DNA from: Actinospineispora acaciae DSM 45401
GTDB taxonomy: Bacteria > Actinomycetota > Actinomycetes > Mycobacteriales > Pseudonocardiaceae
Assembly (NCBI RefSeq): GCF_000620785.1
Contig: NZ_JIAI01000031.1
Span: forward strand, 1-41,434
DNA: 41,434 nucleotides
Direction of reading: 5' to 3'
The translations under genes and the position numbers were made by a program. The notes under the pieces are model-generated. The model was given only the letters and a program-made list of their open reading frames with translations, was not told the DNA's origin and ran no database searches. Below are positions 6,441 to 13,803 of this stretch, one piece after another. Positions within the stretch are counted from its first letter, which is position 1; every line of letters starts with the position of its first letter.

Positions 6441-7171
6441 GTTGAGCGGCGGCGTTGGGACCACATCTGGGTAGCGCGCTCGAACTCGACGGCGGCGTCC
6501 CAGCCGATGGCGGGCGGGCCGAGCTCGGTGCGGAAGGAGCGGGCGGCCTCGCGGGCCAGGGCGGGGTCCTTGGCGGGTTCGGCGGCGAGCGCTAGTGCGG
6601 TGTCTTCCACCTCGGCGTCGGGGACGGCCGTCCAGGCCAGGCCGAGCTCGGCCGCGCGCCTGCCGTTGATCTCCTGGCTGAACAGGCCCATCGCGGCGGT
6701 CGCCTCCCGGCCGGCGGTGCGCCCGGCGATGGTGAAGAACCCGCCGCCTGGGTGCAGCCCGATGCGCAGGAACCCGGCCAGCAGCCGCGCGTCCTCCGCG
6801 ACCACCCGCAGGTCGGTCGCGAGCATCAGGTTGATGCCGGCGCCGACCGCCGCGCCGCGCACCGCCGCGATGGTCGGCACCGCGAGCCGGCCGACGCGCA
6901 CGAACGAGCGGTACACCGCGCTGGTGTTGCGGAACGTGGTGTCCTCGGCCTGGTCGGCGCCGGGTTTCCAGGTGCGGCGGTCGGCGCCGGAGCAGAACGT
7001 GCCGCCCGCGCCCCGGACCACGGCGGCGCCGATCGAGCCGTCGGCGTCGATCTCGTCGCACGCGGCGGCCAGCTCGCGCCCCATCTCGGGGGTCAGCCCG
7101 TTGCGCACTTCGGGGGAGTCGACGGTCAGGATCGCGATGCCGTTGGATCTGTCCAGTCCGATGGTGCCCAC
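6434..7171 (-). CDS. Enoyl-CoA hydratase/isomerase (crotonase) family protein, lacking both canonical glutamates
   Basis: A 245-residue crotonase-fold protein. The oxyanion-hole segments are seen as GAGGTFCSGADRR (about 50-62) and VRGAAVGAGINLMLATDLRV (about 91-110). The segment aligned with the first catalytic Glu (PEILLG in rat hydratase) is GFLRIG, and the second Glu position falls in REATAAMGLF as Ala, so classical hydration is doubtful; isomerase, hydrolase or another crotonase reaction is possible. The GTG start at 7171 overlaps the TAG of the ligase gene by one base (TAGTG), with AAGGAGCG just upstream as ribosome binding site. It is part of the acyl-CoA operon. Confidence 0.85.
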   Translation of the reverse strand: MGTIGLDRSNGIAILTVDSPEVRNGLTPEMGRELAAACDEIDADGSIGAAVVRGAGGTFCSGADRRTWKPGADQAEDTTFRNTSAVYRSFVRVGRLAVPTIAAVRGAAVGAGINLMLATDLRVVAEDARLLAGFLRIGLHPGGGFFTIAGRTAGREATAAMGLFSQEINGRRAAELGLAWTAVPDAEVEDTALALAAEPAKDPALAREAARSFRTELGPPAIGWDAAVEFERATQMWSQRRRSTP

Positions 7172-9258
7172 TACCGCTCCTTCATGAGTACGTCCACCGC
7201 GACGGCGCCCTGCCCGGACGGCCCGACGATGAGGGGGTTGATCTCCAGCTCGGCCAGCTCCGGCCAGTGCGCGACGGCGTGTCCGACCCGGGTGATCGCG
7301 TCCACGGCCGCGTCGACGTCCAGCGGTGGCGCGCCCCGGTGGCCGGCCAGCAGCGGCCAGCAGCGCAGCTCGCGCAGCAGCGCCCGTGCCGCCTCGGGCG
7401 TCACCGGGGCGAGCGTGGTGGCCAGGTCGCGGTGTATCTCGGTGCCGACGCCGCCGAGGCCGACGGTCAGCAGCGGCGGCCAGCCTTCCCGCCCGCCGGT
7501 GGCTCCGACCAGCAGCTCCAGCCCGGCGGGAACGGTCCGCTGGATCAGGACGCCGGTCGCGCCGGGGACCGCCGTGACGAGGTCGTCGAACACGGCGGCC
7601 GCCTCGGCGGCGGTTACGCCGAGCCGGATCCCGCCGGCGTCGCTCTTGTGCTCCAGGCCCGGGGCCACCGCCTTGAGCACCAGCGGGCCGTCGGCACCCA
7701 GCTCGGCGGCGGCGTCGGCGGCCTGCCGCGCGGTGTGTACCAGCCGGGCGTCCGGGCGGCCGATGCCCAGGGCGTCCAGCAGCGCCCAGCCGTCCTCGGG
7801 CAGCGGCGCTCGCGGCAGGCCAGCTTGGGGCGTGGGGGATTGGAGGGACGTGTGGGGAGCCAGCGCGCCGGCCACCCGGGCGGCCACCGTGACCGAGGAG
7901 AACACCGGGATGCCGGCCGCGCCCAGGATCGCCCGCGCCGGCGCCGTCCGGTCCGGCCCGGCCAGCCAGACCACCGAGCACGGCACCCTCGAAACGCCCG
8001 TGACCGCCCGCGCCAGGTCCTCGGCCAGCTCGACGGCCGCGTCCCCGGTGACCATCGTCAACAGCACCAACAGCGCGTCCACCGACGGGTCGGCGGCGAC
8101 GATCGAGCACACCTCGCCGAACGCGGACCGCCCGGAGTTGAACAGCTGCGCGGTGACGTCCACCGGGTTGGCCAGCGCGCCGAACTCCGGCACCAGCCGC
8201 GCCAGCCCGCGGCGGGTGTGCGGCGCCAGCTCGGGCAGCGTGAGCCCGTTGGCCTCGCAGGCGTCCGCGGCCAGGATGCCGGCGCCGCCCGAGGTGCTCA
8301 CCGCCGCGATCCGCCGCCCGGCCGGCCTTGGCTGGCCGCGCAGCGCCGTCGCGGCGGCCAGCAGCTCGTCCACGTCGTTCGCCAGCACCACCCCGTGCCG
8401 GTGGGAGACCAGCGTGAACGCCGTGTCGTCGGCCAGCATCGCGCCGGTGTGCGAGACCGCCGCGCGCCGGCCGGCCACCGACCGCCCGGACCGCAGCACC
8501 ACCAGCGCCGTGCCCGCCCGCGCCGCCTCGGCCGCCAGCAGCTCGTACGCCTCGCCATCCGCGATCGACTCGGCGTAGACGGCGAGCACGGACACCTCCG
8601 GGTCGCGCACCAGCCACCGGCCGACCTCGGTCAGGTCCACGTCCGCCTGGTTGCCGGTGCTGACCCAGGCGGTCAGGTCCAGCCCGCGCTCGGCGGCCAG
8701 GTCCAGCACCGAACCGCCCAGCGCGCCGCTCTGGCCCACGTACGCGATCCCGCAGCTGTCCGCGAGCGGGCGCTCCGCGGCCGCCGAGAAGGTGGCGAAC
8801 AGCCGCGACGGCGCGTAGTAGATGCCCTGGCAGTTCGGCCCGAACACGCGCACGCCCGCGTCCCGCCCGGCCGCCGCGAGCCGCCGCTGCAGCCGCGCCC
8901 CCTCCGGCCCGACCTCGGCGAAACCCGACGCGAACACGACCACCGCCTCGGCCCCGGCGGCCCCGGCCGCGCGCACCGCGTCCACCGAGGCCGCCGCCGG
9001 GACCAGCGCGAGCACGAGGTCGACGGGCTCGGGCAGCGCGTCCATCGTGGGGTAGCAGCGGGCGCCGGCCAGCTCGTCGTACTTGGGGTTGACCGGGTAG
9101 ATCCGGCCGGGATAGCCGCGCTCGGCCAGCCAGCGCAGCGGCCTGCCCATCAGGCTCTCCGGGCGGCCGGTCGCGCCGAGCAGGGCCACCGCGCGCGGGC
9201 GGAACACCCGGTCCCAGTCGGTGCCGGCGCGGCGGCCGGCGCCGACCGTGTCCGTCAT
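7171..9258 (-). CDS. ADP-forming acyl-CoA synthetase (acetate-CoA ligase type), fused subunits
   Basis: A 695-residue cytosolic enzyme with the alpha-beta fusion order: CoA-binding Rossmann domain (VALLGATGRPES, about 24-35), succinyl-CoA-ligase-like flavodoxin domains (VFGPNCQGIYY; YVGQSGALGGSVLDLA), the phosphohistidine loop SHTGAML with His270, and a C-terminal ATP-grasp domain (from about 480, with PLVLKAVAPGLEHKSDAGG). It converts a carboxylic acid, CoA and ATP to acyl-CoA, ADP and phosphate. The substrate is unknown; the neighbouring dehydrogenases and crotonase suggest it activates the acid fed into that pathway. ATG 9258 has GGGGAGG upstream. It begins 23 bp after the TetR stop, so the TetR gene probably heads the operon. 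Confidence 0.9.
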   Translation of the reverse strand: MTDTVGAGRRAGTDWDRVFRPRAVALLGATGRPESLMGRPLRWLAERGYPGRIYPVNPKYDELAGARCYPTMDALPEPVDLVLALVPAAASVDAVRAAGAAGAEAVVVFASGFAEVGPEGARLQRRLAAAGRDAGVRVFGPNCQGIYYAPSRLFATFSAAAERPLADSCGIAYVGQSGALGGSVLDLAAERGLDLTAWVSTGNQADVDLTEVGRWLVRDPEVSVLAVYAESIADGEAYELLAAEAARAGTALVVLRSGRSVAGRRAAVSHTGAMLADDTAFTLVSHRHGVVLANDVDELLAAATALRGQPRPAGRRIAAVSTSGGAGILAADACEANGLTLPELAPHTRRGLARLVPEFGALANPVDVTAQLFNSGRSAFGEVCSIVAADPSVDALLVLLTMVTGDAAVELAEDLARAVTGVSRVPCSVVWLAGPDRTAPARAILGAAGIPVFSSVTVAARVAGALAPHTSLQSPTPQAGLPRAPLPEDGWALLDALGIGRPDARLVHTARQAADAAAELGADGPLVLKAVAPGLEHKSDAGGIRLGVTAAEAAAVFDDLVTAVPGATGVLIQRTVPAGLELLVGATGGREGWPPLLTVGLGGVGTEIHRDLATTLAPVTPEAARALLRELRCWPLLAGHRGAPPLDVDAAVDAITRVGHAVAHWPELAELEINPLIVGPSGQGAVAVDVLMKER

Positions 9259-9281
9259 CGGACCTCCCCGAGTTCCGGCCC

Positions 9282-9875
9282 TTACCGTAGGTCGACCCGG
9301 CTCGGCCGGCCACCCGACGGCGTGAGGCGGTGGCGGATGCCGGTGAGGATGAGGTCGAGGCCGGCCTGGAAACCGTCGTCGCGCCAGGCGCGGCGGGCGG
9401 CGGGTTGCGGGAAGCCGTCGCGGGACTGTTCCTCGATGGCGAATCCGTTGACGTAGGCGAAGACGGTGTCGACGGCCAGCTCGGCGTCCTCGGCGGGCAG
9501 GCCGGCGTCGCGCATGATGCCGAGCAGGCGGTTCCAGGTTTGTCGGGCCGTGGCCTGGGTCGGGCGCAGGTGGGTGGCCACCAGGCGGGCGCCGTCGCGG
9601 CGAGTGAGCAGGGCGGCCCGGTAGCCGGTGGCGGCGGCGCGGAGTTGGGCGGCCCAGTCACCGGCGGTGGGCGCGAGGGCTCCTGGATCATTGCTGCTGG
9701 TCACGAGGTGGTCGACCAGGGCGGCCAGCAGGGTGCGCTTGCTGTCGAAGTGGCGGTAGAGCGCGCCGGGCTGGACCCCGAGCCGGTGCGCGAGCCGGCG
9801 CGTGGTGAGCGCGTCCAGGCCCACCTCGTCGAGAAGGTCGAGGGCCGCGTGGAGCACCTCGTCGCGTCGGGACAT
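9282..9875 (-). CDS. TetR-family repressor
   Basis: A 197-residue regulator. The N-terminal HTH is clear (LDALTTRRLAHRLGVQPGALYRHFDSKRTLLAAL) and the C-terminal helical domain resembles that of tetracycline-repressor-type proteins. ATG 9875 is preferred; an in-frame GTG at 9881 is an alternative, neither with a strong ribosome binding site. It is divergent from a flavin monooxygenase gene, with palindromes in the 92-bp gap, and lies immediately upstream of the ligase/crotonase/dehydrogenase genes on its own strand, so it may control both directions. The ligand is unknown. Confidence 0.87.
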   Translation of the reverse strand: MSRRDEVLHAALDLLDEVGLDALTTRRLAHRLGVQPGALYRHFDSKRTLLAALVDHLVTSSNDPGALAPTAGDWAAQLRAAATGYRAALLTRRDGARLVATHLRPTQATARQTWNRLLGIMRDAGLPAEDAELAVDTVFAYVNGFAIEEQSRDGFPQPAARRAWRDDGFQAGLDLILTGIRHRLTPSGGRPSRVDLR

Positions 9876-9899
9876 CGGCACAGCTTGCCAGCCGATCCC

Positions 9900-9941
9900 T
9901 CACGTTCTAGCGTGAACGGCGTATACGTGAACTAAGTTCAC
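9900..9941. promoter_or_regulatory. Operator palindromes between tetR-type and monooxygenase genes
   Basis: Two inverted repeats lie in the divergent gap: TCACG-TTCTAG-CGTGA at 9900-9915 and the perfect 15-bp GTGAACTAAGTTCAC at 9927-9941. Both share the TCAC/GTGA half-site. Position and symmetry fit binding of the adjacent TetR dimer(s). Confidence 0.6.
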
Positions 9942-9967
9942 ACGAAAAGACAGAGGGGAGCGCGGAC

Positions 9968-11119
9968 GTGAAGGTGATCGTGATCGGGGCCGGGCTCGGC
10001 GGGTTGGGGCTGGCGCAGCGGCTGGTCGGGGCCGGGTTCGAGGTGGGGGTGCGGGAACGGGACGCCGGCGTCGAGGCCAGGTTTCAGGGATATCGGGTCG
10101 GGCTCGGGGGTGACGGGCTGGCGGCGCTGCGGCGGTGCCTGCCGGAGCGGTTGTGGCGGTTGTTGGACGCGGTCGGCGGGGACCTGGACGGGCCGGGGCG
10201 GGTGGTCGACCCCGGGCTGAACGTGGTCGGGCAGCTGCCGGCGCGGGATGAGGGGACGCTGTTCGACAGGCACGTGCTCCGGCACCTGCTGCTGGCGGGG
10301 CTGGGCGAGCGGGTGGCGTTCGGCAAGCGGCTGGACGGGTACGACGAGCTTGCCGACGGCCGGGTGCGGGTGCGGTTCGCCGACGGGACCGAGGAGACCG
10401 CGGACGTGGTGGTCGGCGCGGACGGGATGGGCTCGGCCGTGCGCCGGCTGCTGGTGCCCTCGGTGCGGGTGCGCGAGCTGGACAGGTTCGGCGCGATCGG
10501 GCGCACCCCGCTCACCGAGCGGTTCGCGCGCCTGGTGCCGGGCTGGAGCACCATGGTCACCTCGCCGGACCTGCAGTTGATGCTGGGGAAGATGCCGTTT
10601 CGCCGGCCGCCGCACCTGGCCGCCGCCGAGCTGGCGCCGGACGTGCGGCTGCCGGAGACGCCGAGCTACCTGCGCTGGGTGCTGATGATCCCGGTCGGCC
10701 ACCCGGGTGATCTTCGTGGGCTGGAGGACGACCCGGACGCCGCGCTGGCCGCGCTGCTGGAGCTGCTCGACGGGTGGCATCCGGAGCTGCGCGAGCTGGT
10801 CCGCCAGGCCGACCGGCGCAACAGCGGGCTCGGTCCGATCAGGGTCGGCGACCCGGTGACGCCGTGGCCGACCCGGCCGGTGACGCTGCTCGGCGACGCC
10901 GCCCACCCGGTGCCGCCGGGCGGGCTCGGCGCGAGCCTGGCGTTCATCGACGCGGACCTGCTGTGCCGCGCGCTGGTGGAGGTGCGGGACGGATCGCGCG
11001 AGCTGATCCCGGCGCTGGCGGAGTACGAGCGGGGGGTCTGTGCGCGCGGTGCGGAGTCGCTGCGGCAGGCGATGGACACCTTCGGCTCCTTCGACAAGCT
11101 GCGCACCGGCGCCGCCTGA
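9968..11119 (+). CDS. FAD-dependent monooxygenase (group A flavoprotein hydroxylase)
   Basis: A 383-residue protein with the N-terminal dinucleotide-binding motif VIVIGAGLGGLGLAQRL (residues 3-19), the DG-type motif DVVVGADGMGSAVRRLL near 140-156, and the GD motif TLLGDAAHPVPPGGLGASLA near 306-325. These define an NAD(P)H/FAD aromatic or antibiotic hydroxylase fold of the PHBH/TetX kind. GTG 9968 follows GAGGGGAG at a suitable spacing. It is divergent from a TetR gene, an arrangement common for inducible detoxifying monooxygenases; substrate unknown. Its stop faces the HxlR gene 5 bp away. Confidence 0.87.
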   Translation: MKVIVIGAGLGGLGLAQRLVGAGFEVGVRERDAGVEARFQGYRVGLGGDGLAALRRCLPERLWRLLDAVGGDLDGPGRVVDPGLNVVGQLPARDEGTLFDRHVLRHLLLAGLGERVAFGKRLDGYDELADGRVRVRFADGTEETADVVVGADGMGSAVRRLLVPSVRVRELDRFGAIGRTPLTERFARLVPGWSTMVTSPDLQLMLGKMPFRRPPHLAAAELAPDVRLPETPSYLRWVLMIPVGHPGDLRGLEDDPDAALAALLELLDGWHPELRELVRQADRRNSGLGPIRVGDPVTPWPTRPVTLLGDAAHPVPPGGLGASLAFIDADLLCRALVEVRDGSRELIPALAEYERGVCARGAESLRQAMDTFGSFDKLRTGAA

Positions 11120-11124
11120 CCGCC

Positions 11125-11454
11125 TCAGGTGTGCTTCTCACCCCAGCGGCGCAGCGCGCGCAGCACCGGCCCCAGGTCCTGCCCGGCCTCGGTGAGCAGG
11201 TACTCGTCCCTCGGCGGGTGCTCGTGGTAGCGGCTGCGCCGCAGCACGCCCACCTTCTCCAGCTTGCGCAGCCTGGCGGTGAGCATCTCCCGGGGCGCCC
11301 CGGTGTTGGCGCGGATGTCGCTGAACCGGTGCACCCCGAGCGCGACCTCACGGATGATCAGCAACGACCAGCGGTCGCCGACGGCGGCCAGCGCGTCGGC
11401 GATCTTGCATGGTCTCGGACCGGCCGGCCTCGTCGATCCGCTTGCCGAACTCAC
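11125..11454 (-). CDS. HxlR-family transcriptional regulator
   Basis: A 109-residue winged-helix protein with the family pattern CKIADALAAVGDRWSLLII (Cys at residue 16), RFSDIRANTGAPREMLTARL, and a wing ending in YLLTEAGQDLGPVL. HxlR proteins respond to aldehydes, quinones or redox stress, often through the N-terminal Cys; that is family knowledge. GTG 11454 is chosen because no ribosome binding site is present but TATCGT lies 6 nt upstream on the minus strand, suggesting a leaderless mRNA. It lies between two monooxygenase/regulator pairs. Confidence 0.85.
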   Translation of the reverse strand: MSSASGSTRPAGPRPCKIADALAAVGDRWSLLIIREVALGVHRFSDIRANTGAPREMLTARLRKLEKVGVLRRSRYHEHPPRDEYLLTEAGQDLGPVLRALRRWGEKHT

Positions 11455-11460
11455 GCTCGG

Positions 11461-11481
11461 ACGATAACACCGCAAATGCGG
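11461..11481 (-). promoter_or_regulatory. Putative leaderless promoter and palindrome of the HxlR gene
   Basis: Minus-strand -10-like TATCGT occupies 11461-11466, six bases before GTG 11454. Just upstream is CCGCA-AA-TGCGG at 11470-11481, an inverted repeat that could be an autoregulatory operator. Confidence 0.35.
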
Positions 11482-11507
11482 CCGTACACCGGCCGTTTGG
11501 GCAGCTC

Positions 11508-12434
11508 TCATGGGGTGGGCGGGAGCAGGGCGGCGAACCCGTCCAGCAGCCGGGCCAGGCCGAACTCGAACAGGTCGTCCAGCGTCACGCTCAGCTCCGG
11601 CGCGGCGGTGATACTGGTGAGCATCGGCATCGGGTACCTGCGCAGGATGTCGTCGAACACGGTGTTGCGTGCCTCCAGCCACTGCTCCGCGCTCTGGCCG
11701 GTGTCGCGGACGGCGGCGTTCTCGATCTCCACGTTGACCGCGAGCCCGGCGCTGAAGCCGTGCATGGTGACGGCGACGTGCAGCATCGTCTGGCCGTCGA
11801 GACCGAGGCCGTCCAGGGCGCGAAGGACCCACTCGGTGTGCAGCATGGCGTGCGGTGTCGGCTGCGGGCGGGTGAGCGAGACGGCCGTGGCCAGCCACGG
11901 ATGGCGCCGGTAGAGCGACCATTCGGCGCGGCCGGCCAGCTCCAGGCAGGCCCGCCAGCCTTGCGGCGGCGGTTCGGGGAGTGGCGCGTCGCGGAACACC
12001 GTGTCGTACATCCCGCCCAGCAGCGCGTCCTTGCCGGCCAGGTGCCGGTACAGCGACATGGTGGGCACCCCGAGCTCGGTGGCGATCCGGCGCATGGACA
12101 GCCCGCTCAGGCCGTCGGCGTCGGCGATCTCGATGGCGAGGCGGATGATGCGCTCGGCGGTGACGTCTTGCTTGGGAGGTGTGCTGGGACGCGCGACTCG
12201 GTGTGGTGAGAGCCCCGACTCGCGGGCCGTTACGAGCGTGCCGCGGCCGGGTTGGGGGTGGACCAGGCCTCGTTCGCGGAGGCGGGCCAGGGCTTTGGTT
12301 GCGGTGGCCATGGCCACGCCCCAGGTCTGGGTGATCTCTCGGGTGGACGGGACCCGGTCGCCCGCGCGGAGTTCGCCGGCGTCGATGCGGGCGGCCAGCT
12401 CGTCGGCGATCCGGACGAATGGGGGCTTCGGCAT
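11508..12434 (-). CDS. Regulator with fused GntR and TetR DNA-binding domains
   Basis: A 308-residue protein. Residues about 1-70 are a GntR winged helix (RIADELAARIDAGELRAGDRVPSTREI, then VAMATATKALARLRERGLV and PGRGTLV). After a linker, residues about 90-140 form a TetR HTH (IADADGLSGLSMRRIATELGVPTMSLYRHLAGKDALL), followed by a TetR C-terminal ligand domain. So one polypeptide carries two different DNA-binding modules; this architecture occurs in actinobacteria. It is divergent from a monooxygenase gene, and two identical 13-bp boxes lie in the gap. A drug- or metabolite-sensing repressor role is inferred. Confidence 0.87.
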   Translation of the reverse strand: MPKPPFVRIADELAARIDAGELRAGDRVPSTREITQTWGVAMATATKALARLRERGLVHPQPGRGTLVTARESGLSPHRVARPSTPPKQDVTAERIIRLAIEIADADGLSGLSMRRIATELGVPTMSLYRHLAGKDALLGGMYDTVFRDAPLPEPPPQGWRACLELAGRAEWSLYRRHPWLATAVSLTRPQPTPHAMLHTEWVLRALDGLGLDGQTMLHVAVTMHGFSAGLAVNVEIENAAVRDTGQSAEQWLEARNTVFDDILRRYPMPMLTSITAAPELSVTLDDLFEFGLARLLDGFAALLPPTP

Positions 12435-12446
12435 CCTGCCTCCGGG

Positions 12447-12501
12447 GTGTACTAGTGCGGGCGTCAGCCGTCCCGCATGTCAGAACTAGTGTACTAGTGC
12501 G
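12447..12501. promoter_or_regulatory. Direct-repeat operator boxes for the GntR-TetR regulator
   Basis: GTGTACTAGTGCG occurs identically at 12447-12459 and 12489-12501, 42 bp apart (about four helical turns). A third ACTAGT core is at 12485-12490. The cores are palindromic. The first box lies directly upstream of the regulator start and the second upstream of the monooxygenase promoter. Confidence 0.6.
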
Positions 12502-12516
12502 AGCTATCGATTCGCC

Positions 12517-12546
12517 TTGTCGTACGCTGGGTAGTGCACTTATACA
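12517..12546 (+). promoter_or_regulatory. Putative promoter of the second monooxygenase gene
   Basis: TTGTCG at 12517-12522, 18-bp spacer, TATACA at 12541-12546. The expected transcription start coincides with the ATG at 12553, predicting a leaderless mRNA. Confidence 0.45.
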
Positions 12547-12552
12547 GTGTAT

Positions 12553-13803
12553 ATGCGGAATCGTGAGGTGCTGATCTCCGGCGGTAGCGTCGCCGGCCCC
12601 GCGCTGGCCTTCTGGCTGCGCCGGTACGGGTTCACAACGACGATCGTGGAGCGCGCGCCCGCGCCGCGAACCGGAGGCCAGGCGATCGACATCAGGGGCG
12701 CGGCGATCGACGTGGTGCGGTGGATGGGCCTGCTGGAGCGGGTGCGCGCGGCCGGCACGGCGATGCGTGGCATGTCGTTCGTGGACGCCGGCGGGCGTCC
12801 GCTGGTCAGCCTCACCGAGCTGACCCTGACCGGCGGGGCCACGGACGGGCCGGACATCGAGGTGATGCGCGACGAGCTGGTCGAGCTGCTCTACGGCGCG
12901 ACCAGGGACGACACCGAGTACCTGTTCGACGACTCGATCACCGCGCTGCGCGACGGGCCGGACGGGGTGTACGTCGACTTCGAGCGGGGTGGCAGCCGGC
13001 GGTTCGACATGGTGATCGGCGCGGACGGCCAGCACTCCCGGGTGCGGGCGCTGGCCTTCGGGCCGGAGGAGCGGTTCCTGCGCCACCTCGGCATGGCGAT
13101 CTCGGTGTTCAGCGCGCCGAACCTGCTCGGGCTGGACAGGTGGCAGGAGTTCCACCTGGCCGAGCGCAAGGTCGTCGGGGCGTACAGCGCCCGGCGCAAC
13201 ACCCAGTCACGGATCATGTTCGGGTTCTCCGTCGAGCCGGGCGAGGTCGACCTGCGCGACCCCGACCAGCAGCGGCGGCTGATCGCGCGGCGGTTCGCCG
13301 GCGTCGGCTGGCGCACGCCGGAGTTCCTGGACGCGATGTGGGCCGCGCCGGACTTCTACCTGGACGCGATGAGCCAGGTGCGGCTGCCTCGGTGGTCGTC
13401 GGGGCGGATCGGGCTGGTCGGCGACGCGGCGTACGGCCCGTCCCCGCTGTCCGGCCAGGGCACCAGCCTGGCGCTGGTCGGGGCGTACGTGCTGGCCGGC
13501 GAGCTGGCCTCGGCGGGAGACGGGAACCACGCGCGGGGCTTCGAGCGGTACCAGGAGCGGATGGCCGGCTTCGTGGAGGCCAACCAGGCGCTCGCGCTGA
13601 GCGCGGCGAAACGCAAGGGCACCCGGTTCGGCAACTGGTGCGCGATCCAGGTGATGCGCGCGATGAGCCGGCTGCCGTTCCGGCGTCAGCTGGTCGCGTT
13701 GTCGATGCGTCCGCTGCGCAGGGCCGCCGACGGCATCGAGCTGCCGGACTACTGGGGCGCGCGGTCAGGGCTCGTCGACCAGGCCGGCGTCGTGGACCAG
13801 TAG
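12553..13803 (+). CDS. FAD-dependent monooxygenase
   Basis: A 416-residue group A flavoprotein. Visible are the FAD-binding start VLISGGSVAGPALAFWLRRY (about 6-25), the acidic end of the second strand VERAPAPRTGGQAIDIRG, the DG-type motif DMVIGADGQHSRVRAL, and the GD motif GLVGDAAYGPSPLSGQGTSLAL. The ATG at 12553 is chosen on promoter spacing; a GTG two codons earlier (12547) is possible. It is divergent from the GntR-TetR fusion. The last 39 bases overlap the 3' end of the convergent response-regulator gene. Substrate unknown; it is clearly different in sequence from the monooxygenase at 9968. Confidence 0.87.
   Translation: MRNREVLISGGSVAGPALAFWLRRYGFTTTIVERAPAPRTGGQAIDIRGAAIDVVRWMGLLERVRAAGTAMRGMSFVDAGGRPLVSLTELTLTGGATDGPDIEVMRDELVELLYGATRDDTEYLFDDSITALRDGPDGVYVDFERGGSRRFDMVIGADGQHSRVRALAFGPEERFLRHLGMAISVFSAPNLLGLDRWQEFHLAERKVVGAYSARRNTQSRIMFGFSVEPGEVDLRDPDQQRRLIARRFAGVGWRTPEFLDAMWAAPDFYLDAMSQVRLPRWSSGRIGLVGDAAYGPSPLSGQGTSLALVGAYVLAGELASAGDGNHARGFERYQERMAGFVEANQALALSAAKRKGTRFGNWCAIQVMRAMSRLPFRRQLVALSMRPLRRAADGIELPDYWGARSGLVDQAGVVDQ

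Noticed and set aside
7267..9456. 729-residue open frame on the plus strand opposite the ligase gene
   Set aside because: Low-complexity Arg/Gly/Gln composition with no domain; shadow of the ligase gene.
6434..9691. Apparent 1085-residue open frame continuous with the crotonase
   Set aside because: Only the part from GTG 7171 has crotonase sequence; the rest is Arg/Ala/Gly-rich shadow of the ligase and TetR genes in another frame, typical of very GC-rich DNA.
11125..13155. Apparent 676-residue open frame ending in the HxlR domain
   Set aside because: Runs antisense through the second monooxygenase and out of frame through the GntR-TetR gene; only the last 109 codons look like a real protein.
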